The translations under genes and the position numbers were made by a program. The notes beneath the pieces were generated by a model that saw only the letters and a program-made list of their open reading frames with translations, did no database searches and was not told where the DNA came from. DNA of 23,321 nucleotides, taken from NCBI GenBank assembly GCA_003427395.1, contig BFEA01000347.1:948332-971652 (forward strand). The letters run 5' to 3'. This stretch comes from Chara braunii (lineage: Eukaryota > Streptophyta > Charophyceae > Charales > Characeae). Positions 17,766 to 23,321 of this stretch are shown in pieces (the stretch's first letter is position 1; every line of letters starts with the position of its first letter).

Positions 17766-19080
17766 TCAGTTTGCTGCAGTGTCGTCTCGCCTGGTCCTCG
17801 GCGGAGCCGGGCTTGACCATGTGGAGTTAGTTAGCCATTGAATGGGATGCAGGGGGGCCTGGAAGCCCGCATCAGGTGCTCGATTGCCTATCTGGATGAG
17901 AGCTAGGGGGGACCAAGGGACTTCGTTCCCCATCAACAGCCTAATAATAAATTTGAAGAGCAGGGCATCGATCTCGTCCCCCGGATCGATGATGCCCATA
18001 CCTCCTTTGACTCTTGGTTGGGCCACATATTGCCAGGCTACCCTGTGTATGTATGTTTTGTCTGATCCATCGTTCTTCCACAGATACTTGGCTGCTGCCT
18101 TACGTAAGGTGGTTAGATGTCTGGGTGATAGACGCCAGAAGGAAGTCTTGTACCAAATTGCATCCATTATGGAATTATTTATGGCCAACGCTCTGCCAAC
18201 CAAAAAGGTGTGCAAACCTTTCCATTTAGACATTTGCTTCATAACCAATTCCATTAGGGAGTCCCCACAGTCTTTTGGGGGTCCTACCACTGTTAGATTA
18301 ACTCCCAAGATCCTCATCGCCTCCTCTTTATTTCTCCATGTGATCGAGGGTCGTTGGGGGGGATCCTGGTTTTGTGAGTGTAACCACCAACCTTCTGTCT
18401 TAGCCCCCCAATTGACTTTCATGTCTGTTGCTATGGAGTATAGGTGAATTGTTTCCTCCACCGCTCTCATGCTTCGGTCATTTGCTCGTATCAGCACTGT
18501 GAGGTCGTCCGCAAAGAGTGACATGACCGAAATGAGATGGGAGGGGATTTCCAGGATTTCGATTTTTTGAATATTCGGATTGCTCCTAATTAGTGCGGCC
18601 AGGGCCTCCATAACGATGACGAAGAGCAGAGGGGCAATCGGGTCCCCTTGTCTTACCGATCGTTGGAGGGGAAAAGGAGGTGACAGATGACCGTTGAGCA
18701 TGATGTTTGTGGCCGCTGTTCTGTGTAGTATGCTCACCCACTGGCAAAAAACATCTCTGAAGTTCATTTGCCTTAGGCACAGGTCCAGGAAATCCCAATC
18801 CACGTGGTCAAAGGCCTTTTCGAAGTCAATCAACAACACCGCTGCGTCCACATTACGTTGTCGCGCGTACCTGATGGTTTCGTTGACTAATAGGATGTTG
18901 TCTTGAATGTTCCTATTGGGCATACAGCCAAATTGGTCCGAGTGGATGATGGTGTGCATGAACGGTAGCAGGCTGTTTGTGAGCGCTTTGGCCACCATTT
19001 TATAGGGTAGGGGCAGCAGCGTGATTGGGCGGTAATTTCTGATGTTTGTTTTGTCCTCTTTTTTGTATAGCAAGTTGTGA
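17766..19080 (-). pseudogene. LINE reverse transcriptase domain
   Basis: Non-LTR RT. After the frameshift at about 19080, motifs run in order on the minus strand: NIRNYRPITLLPLPYK (fingers, motif 2), QFGCMPNRNIQDN, LLIDFEKAFDHVDW (motif A, catalytic Asp), VRQGDPIAPLLF (motif B, about 18619-18658), SLFADDLTV with the FADD catalytic pair at 18504-18515 (motif C), MKVNWGAKTEG (motif D), ILGVNL (motif E), then a thumb region. The RQGDPIAP and FADD signatures and the ILG after motif D match L1-like/plant LINE RTs. The frame remains open upstream to 19358, but residues before about 19080 are out of frame with the element and are not real. Active-site residues look intact. Confidence 0.92.
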
Positions 19081-19731
19081 CCCCCTGACCCATTAGCCCT
19101 CCGAAAGTGTTCTGTTGCAGGACCGCTTGAATATACAGCATAAGGTCGTCTTTGAGGTCTGACCAGAAGAAGACTCAAAACTCCTTGGGGAAGGAGTCGA
19201 GGCCTGGAGTTTTTTCGTCTTCCATCTCGTTCAGTGCCTCCCAAACTTCCTCCTCCCTCAAGGGTGTTTCCAGTGCTGCTTTTTGCACTTGTGTGAGACG
19301 CGAGGTAATGGACTGGGCAAGGGTTGTTCTGGCTGCTCCCAGCGTGTGTTCTGACCACTGGTGGGCTTGCGAAGTGAACAATTTTTGATAATAGTCAGCA
19401 GCGTACTCCACGATTGTATATGCGTTTGTTGCGTCTAGCATATTATGCAAAAAAGGGTGCCTCAGTGCCGGAACAGTATTTTGCCTTGCCCTGGCTTTAG
19501 CCTTTGCGAAAAAGGTTTTTGCCATTGTACCCTTCGTCCGATCCTTTCTGATCTTCGTCTGGATTCGCCAGGCTTGGGCTTGAAGGTCCATGTGTTCCTG
19601 TAACACTTCCCTAGCAGCCTGAAGTCTGTTGTATATTTGGGTGTCTATGGGGTTCTGGAAGAGTTGTTTGTCCCATACTTCGAGGTCAAGCATTAGTCTT
19701 TCGAGGACAACCTTCCTTTCCCTGGCATTAT
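19081..19731 (-). pseudogene. LINE ORF2 region between endonuclease and RT
   Basis: Minus-strand frame from about 19731 to 19080 with TGA at 19175-19177. It contains an Arg/Lys/Gln-rich helical segment (ARARQN, about 19490), then LTQVQKAALETPLREEEVW and NEMEDEKTPGLDSFPKEF, the signature just before RT motif 1 in LINE ORF2. After the TGA the frame continues with FFWSDLKDDLMLYIQ and then shifts. The first Met (19693) is not the start of the protein: the reading continues upstream into ERKVVLERLM without the AP endonuclease, which places the 5' truncation at about 19731. Confidence 0.8.
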
Positions 19732-19735
19732 GCGA

Positions 19736-20340
19736 TGCAATCTTGAAGTACTAATTAGTTTGATGAAAGAGGCCGGTGATTTCCACAAGGCTTCATTTGT
19801 GGCGTATTTACGACCAATTATACTCAGGGTGACTAAGGAAGCTTACGGTTGGAGCATGAATGCGAAGTTTGTGGTAAGTTTGAAGTTTGACGACATAATT
19901 AGATTGGTTGAGGCTAAAAAATCAGTGAATGATAAGACTGAGGAGTTGGATATTCCTAGTTGTGTGAAGGATGTTGCGCGTGGTATGGTTTGGATTGTTT
20001 AAGAACCCGTCGATTGCCGACATGATAAAAAATCGCTAAAGTTGATGTGTTGACATGCACATGTGCAGGATTGCCCTACGGTAACCTTAAAGTAGTTGAC
20101 CATATGCAAGTCTGATTGCAGGATTTGGAGGAGTCAATCCCTTGATCTGCAACACTAATAACGTTCCTAAGTTGAGCCATCCGGATAGAGAAAGTTTGCT
20201 GGCACGTGAGATTTTGTCAGGTTTTTGTTCCTGGACTAATTCCAGAGGTTATGAGAGGAGTATCAGAGATCTGAAGTAACCCGGTGTATGGTAGGAGGTT
20301 ATTGAAGTGGTGAGAGATACCTTCATCCTAAGGATGTGGA
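19736..20340 (+). pseudogene. EN-RT linker of outer PLE with CxC motif
   Basis: Coding sequence resumes after the LINE. An open frame to 20002 gives a helical basic segment (VAYLRPIILRVTKEAYG, then SCVKDVARGMVWIV) that lines up with the inner linker (VASFVKNKVRVV). In another frame, VLTCTCAGLPYGN at 20047-20079 carries the CxC motif, with Cys codons at 20056-20058 and 20062-20064. From 20080 to 20340 the sequence is broken by many stops. Confidence 0.6.
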
Positions 20341-21680
20341 GAGGCTGAAGGCATTATTGGACAGCCTAGTGTTGACACCGCTGGACCGTAATCCTGGTGT
20401 TGTGTCCTAAACTGTATTTTGAAGCGATGATGGGCATGTTCGTTACCTCAGCTGGTTATGCTATCGTCTCAGAGCCAGAGGATGCTATTCATCCGAAGAT
20501 GAGAACGAACACAAGGAATCTGGGGCTGCAATTTTCGTAAGGTGATATTCAAAGGATTAGATTCGAGAAGCATAGTTGATGTCAACTTGAGAGCACAAGG
20601 ACTTGCCACGATTTAGACCAATTTGCTCAATATTTTCCGAGCCCAGTGTTTGGACATGCCGACCAGCTGCGAAAACCCTCAACCATCTTTTAGCCAAAAT
20701 CATAGTGGACTGACATTTTAACCTCGAGTCGGTCATGACGTTGGCACCAAGATTGGAGCGATGCAATAAGAGGATTGGTTGATTGATGAGTGGAGATGCG
20801 GAACTCCTGACCATGTCGTACGACACTAAGGACATGTTCAACAAATTACCACATGCAGAGATTGTTAATGTAGTTGACGGGGTGGACGATTATCACATGG
20901 AGAAAGACAGACACCTGATTCTGGTTAACACAAGAGATAAGGGGTGAACTTCCGGGGAGACGGGTAACAAAGATCACTGGAGAACGATGGATTTGGAACA
21001 TATTAAAAAATTCATGAAGTGGGAACTGGAACACACCTACACACGGGTCATGGGTGTGTTATTGCGCCAAGTAGTGGGCATCACTATGGAGAAATGTACA
21101 ATCCCACCACTGGCATGCATGTTGTGTGCATTTGCCGAATTCCAATTCCTGCAGAACTTGGGATGCTAGCGTCACTCATGGATGATGTTAATCTGGCTAT
21201 TTTGAGGTGAGGGAAAAGACCAGCACCAGCGGAGCAGATTCATAGTAGATTTGAGGTGTGCTACACGAAAAATTTGTCTTTGAAATGGACTCGTGACAGG
21301 AATGGCACGTACGATTTTTTAGGGACCAAGATGAGTATGGAGTATGTGTACCCGTACCTGCGATGTGTCCAGTCTTCAAAAAATGAGTTGTTATTGTTGA
21401 CAGAGGAACGCTTGGAGTACAAAAATTGTTAGAATCACCACTCATTGGCAAGTAAAGAACAGAATGGCGTTGTTGTGGGCAGTTGTCTGCACATAATCGA
21501 TAAGAATACAAATGTGCAATTGACTATACTCATGAGTGTTTTAAGTTTGCAACGGGAGCTGCGTTTTAAGGATTTTTCAAGGAACTTTATGAAATGAGTG
21601 TTGAAGTGTTTTGCGAAGGGTAGGGACCAAATCTGGGCATGGACATACCATTGGCTATTTGGGGATGATTCGTTGTAAGT
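20341..21680 (+). pseudogene. Reverse transcriptase of outer PLE (heavily decayed)
   Basis: Successive blocks in changing frames align with the inner RT: PLDRNPG (about 20376-20396) and CPKLYFEAMM; KDLPRFRPIC (about 20598-20627), the RPI finger motif; MSYDTKDMF (20813-20839), motif A with Asp at 20822-20824; KKFMKWELEHTYTR matching RKMVSYDLAHTYMR; GITMEKCTIPPLACML (from 21077), a damaged motif B; SLMDDVNLAIL (21172-21204), motif C with Asp codons 21181-21186; then a CYTKNLSLKW block and DFLGTKM (motifs D/E). The Gly of motif B (GIPMG) has become Glu, so catalysis would be impaired even if frames were intact. Older than the inner copy, judged by stop and frameshift density. Confidence 0.78.
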
Positions 21681-21894
21681 GGAAGTTTTTGTATCGTATG
21701 TAGTGTGTTAATGTTGCATTTTTACGACGACTGCTATTGAATGTTAGTATACGTTAGAATTTTGTTCGCTTTGCACGATTTTTTAGAGATGTGTGGACAA
21801 AGGTAAGACTTTTTGATTGATTTGGCGACTGCGGCTATTGGATGTGAGTTTACATTAAAATTTGTTTGTCTCATATGATTTTGAGATGTGTCGA

Positions 21895-22590
21895 TAGGGG
21901 TAGGTCTTTCCTTTGATTTGACTTTCTTTTGTCGCTTGTCTGCCATTTGTTGGATTGAGGTGGAGTTTTTAGTTTTGACAGTTTTAGTTTTGGTAGTTTT
22001 TTATTTTTTTTTAATTAAAAAAAAGGTATCAAACCTTAGGATTATTTCTGGACCGCAAGGAAGTGAGTATCGGTCTAACAGGTACCGATTTGTACCTTGG
22101 TCTCTGATCTGATCCGAAGGACTCATAATACCGAACGTTTTTGGGACCTAAGAATTGAGTCTGCACTCAAGAGTAATGACATTGTGAGTGTCCCTGTTAT
22201 TTGTAGGAACATTTTTCACAATAGGGTTAATACGGTTGACGTCCTATTAAAGTAATGATTGACGCGCTTATCGGTCCTTTCGGGTCCAACGCGAAGGGAA
22301 ACCCACATAATTTCCGGAGATGATTACAGAGATTTCCTGCGGAGGTGGGTGAGAGGAAGTCAAAGTTTTCGTCTTGGGAGAAGCTAGATGGATTCCCCCT
22401 GAGGAGGACAGCGTGGCGGCTGTCGAAACCGGTCGGGGTGCCATACCCGCCGGCGTGTTTGCTTACTTTGTACTTTGTTTTCTTGTGCATGTAAGTGTAC
22501 CCTTGTGCATGTACGTGTACTTGGGGAGTCACTACCTTTGATATTGTATTTTCATAATATTCATTTATCAACATCAATCAACCACTGGAG
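21895..22590 (+). repeat. Right pseudo-LTR of outer PLE
   Basis: Direct repeat of 3783-4452. Differences from the left copy: an insertion around 22399-22420 (GAGGAGGACAGCGTGGCGGC-like), duplication of TTGTGCATGTA(A/C)GTGTAC at 22483-22520, loss of the GT of the donor-like site (GGAAGT instead of GGTAAGT) and loss of the CAGG acceptor-like bases near 22550. The end is placed at about 22590, where CAATCA..AC(C)ACTGGAG resembles the left copy's CAATCACTTGAG. Confidence 0.85.
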
Positions 22591-22610
22591 CAAAACCGTT
22601 TTCATTCGTG

Positions 22611-22697
22611 CATCTTTTTTTTGTTTTGTTTTTTTTATGCATCTTTCCAGCCGATGACGCTGGATGTTTTGATAGGAAAAAAACAAAACAAAAAGGC
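22611..22697. repeat. Imperfect foldback of T/G and A/C runs
   Basis: TTTTTTTGTTTTGTTTTTTTT followed by ...CCAGC pairs with GCTGG... followed by AAAAAAACAAAACAAAAAG around a CGATGA loop. It lies directly after the right pseudo-LTR of the outer PLE. Confidence 0.6.
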
Positions 22698-22765
22698 GGG
22701 ACGTCAGAGGCAGCAGTGAGCCTCGTTCGCATATGTGCAAAATGAGGATGAATATTATCCTCGAT
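22697..22765 (+). repeat. Repeat of sequence flanking outer PLE on the left
   Basis: GCGGGACGTCAGAGGCAGCAGTGA...CATATGTGCAAAATGAGGATGAAT matches 3628-3694 (GCGGGATGCCAGATGACGCAGCAGTGA...CATATGTGCAAAATGAGAATGAAT), minus about 20 bp in the middle. It could be a target duplication or the end of a tandem PLE unit, or simply a second copy of the foldback element. Confidence 0.55.
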
Positions 22766-23160
22766 ACTAGGAAGATACACAAGATTGTGAGTAGTGGAGC
22801 GAGGCCTTACGTCGAAATGGAAGAAAAAACAAAAAAAACAAAAAAATAAAAAACAGTAAGACTTCAGACCCCTCTAATGGTCGTAGCAGTTTGCAACTAC
22901 TGGTAAGTTGGAGGCCTCTTCCAAAATTCACCCTTCTTGTCCTCCGAAATTTTAAAAGGTCGGGGTCGTGGTGGTGTTAGCCACCAATACCTTTCGCTGC
23001 CAAAAATCTCTGACAAGCCGGGTAACACGGGAAGGTCGGGGCTCTCGCTTGATAAACACACGGTCACTTTGGCTAAAAACAACAAACAAAGAAAAAAAAA
23101 AAAAACGAATGAAATTTGGATTAAAAAAACAGACAAACAAAAAGGTGTAGGATTCCTTGT
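22766..23160. other. Unidentified sequence
   Basis: No gene is supported. It contains A-rich runs at 22826-22853 and 23091-23105. Short open frames on both strands lack motifs. Confidence 0.3.
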
Positions 23161-23162
23161 GA

Positions 23163-23321
<159 letters not shown>

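Larger units (their letters stand above)
15249..19731 (-). mobile_element. 5'-truncated LINE (non-LTR retrotransposon), minus strand
   Basis: Read on the minus strand: a pre-RT region (19731-19178), RT (about 19080-17766), a post-RT region (17766-17000), a zf-RVT zinc domain (16987-16700), a C-terminal extension to 16247, a 3' UTR of about 0.9 kb, and a poly(A) tail that shows as T45 at 15276-15320. The upstream AP-type endonuclease is absent, so the copy is 5'-truncated, as is typical of LINE integration. Candidate target duplication GCATTAT at 15242-15248 and 19725-19731. It lies in the linker of the outer PLE, whose coding resumes at 19736. The 3' UTR contains the adapter artefact at 15418-15455. 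Confidence 0.85.
3783..22590 (+). mobile_element. Outer Penelope-like element (permuted, N-terminal GIY-YIG type), nested and broken
   Basis: Direct repeats at 3783-4452 and 21895-22590 bound an element whose internal parts occur in the order expected for an N-terminal-endonuclease PLE: gag-like CCHC/coiled coil, SAP-like segment, GIY-YIG, CxC linker, RT. Each part aligns by eye with the inner PLE of this window, but at low identity, so it is a separate, older family or lineage. Three later blocks interrupt it (about 5.69-8.16 kb, 8.20-14.13 kb and 15.25-19.73 kb), and the original element was probably about 6 kb. Stops and frameshifts in every module mean it is dead. N-terminal EN PLEs (Chlamys/Naiad) are known from green algae, spike mosses, slime molds and invertebrates. 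Assigning this copy to Chlamys is inference. Confidence 0.75.

Noticed and set aside
17842-18447. 201-residue plus-strand frame opposite the LINE RT
   Set aside because: Shadow of the minus-strand RT, whose motifs are unmistakable.

Overview
This is a eukaryotic repeat-rich window with no host gene that I can recognise. Nearly all interpretable sequence is transposon. The best clues to the organism are a plant-type interstitial telomere motif (CCCTAAA units near 7.9 kb), an N-terminal GIY-YIG Penelope-like retroelement of the kind known from green algae and spike mosses, and gag-like CCHC/Lys-Glu-rich proteins. My inference is a streptophyte green alga with a large repeat-rich genome (Chara-like). 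This rests on impression, not on a database match.

Layout. 1-3.5 kb: low-complexity and unidentified DNA, a Pro-rich degenerate reading frame, a poly-G tract and a clear foldback (MITE-like) hairpin at about 2.74-2.94 kb. 3.54-3.74 kb: a second foldback element. 3.78-22.59 kb: an old, heavily broken Penelope-like element (outer PLE) bounded by direct repeats (pseudo-LTRs) of about 0.68 kb. Reading in order, it retains a CCHC zinc-knuckle/coiled-coil region (4.58-5.71 kb), a SAP-like segment plus a GIY-YIG endonuclease (14.13-14.83 kb), a CxC linker (19.74-20.34 kb) and a reverse transcriptase (20.35-21.6 kb).

The outer PLE is split by three blocks. (i) 5.7-8.16 kb is a composite ending in A28, holding 160-bp tandem repeats, pyrimidine-rich tracts, an antisense U6 snRNA relic and telomere-like repeats. 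(ii) 8.20-14.13 kb is a second, better preserved PLE (inner PLE) with its own pseudo-LTRs and the same module order: CCHC knuckle, coiled coil, SAP-like, GIY-YIG, CxC, RT. (iii) 15.25-19.73 kb is a minus-strand, 5'-truncated LINE with RT, zf-RVT domain and poly(A) tail.

All elements are dead copies carrying in-frame stops and frameshifts. In the two younger elements, all twelve in-frame stops I could place are TGA or TAG and none is TAA, which fits C-to-T decay at methylated CG and CHG sites. An exact 38-bp Nextera mate-pair junction adapter sits at 15418-15455 between two copies of a 24-bp sequence. It is a library/assembly artefact, and the join there should not be trusted. The window ends in GATA and GA microsatellites.

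Most interesting content: two divergent families of a permuted-domain PLE sharing one architecture (knuckle, coil, SAP-like, N-terminal EN, CxC linker, RT) and nested one inside the other.
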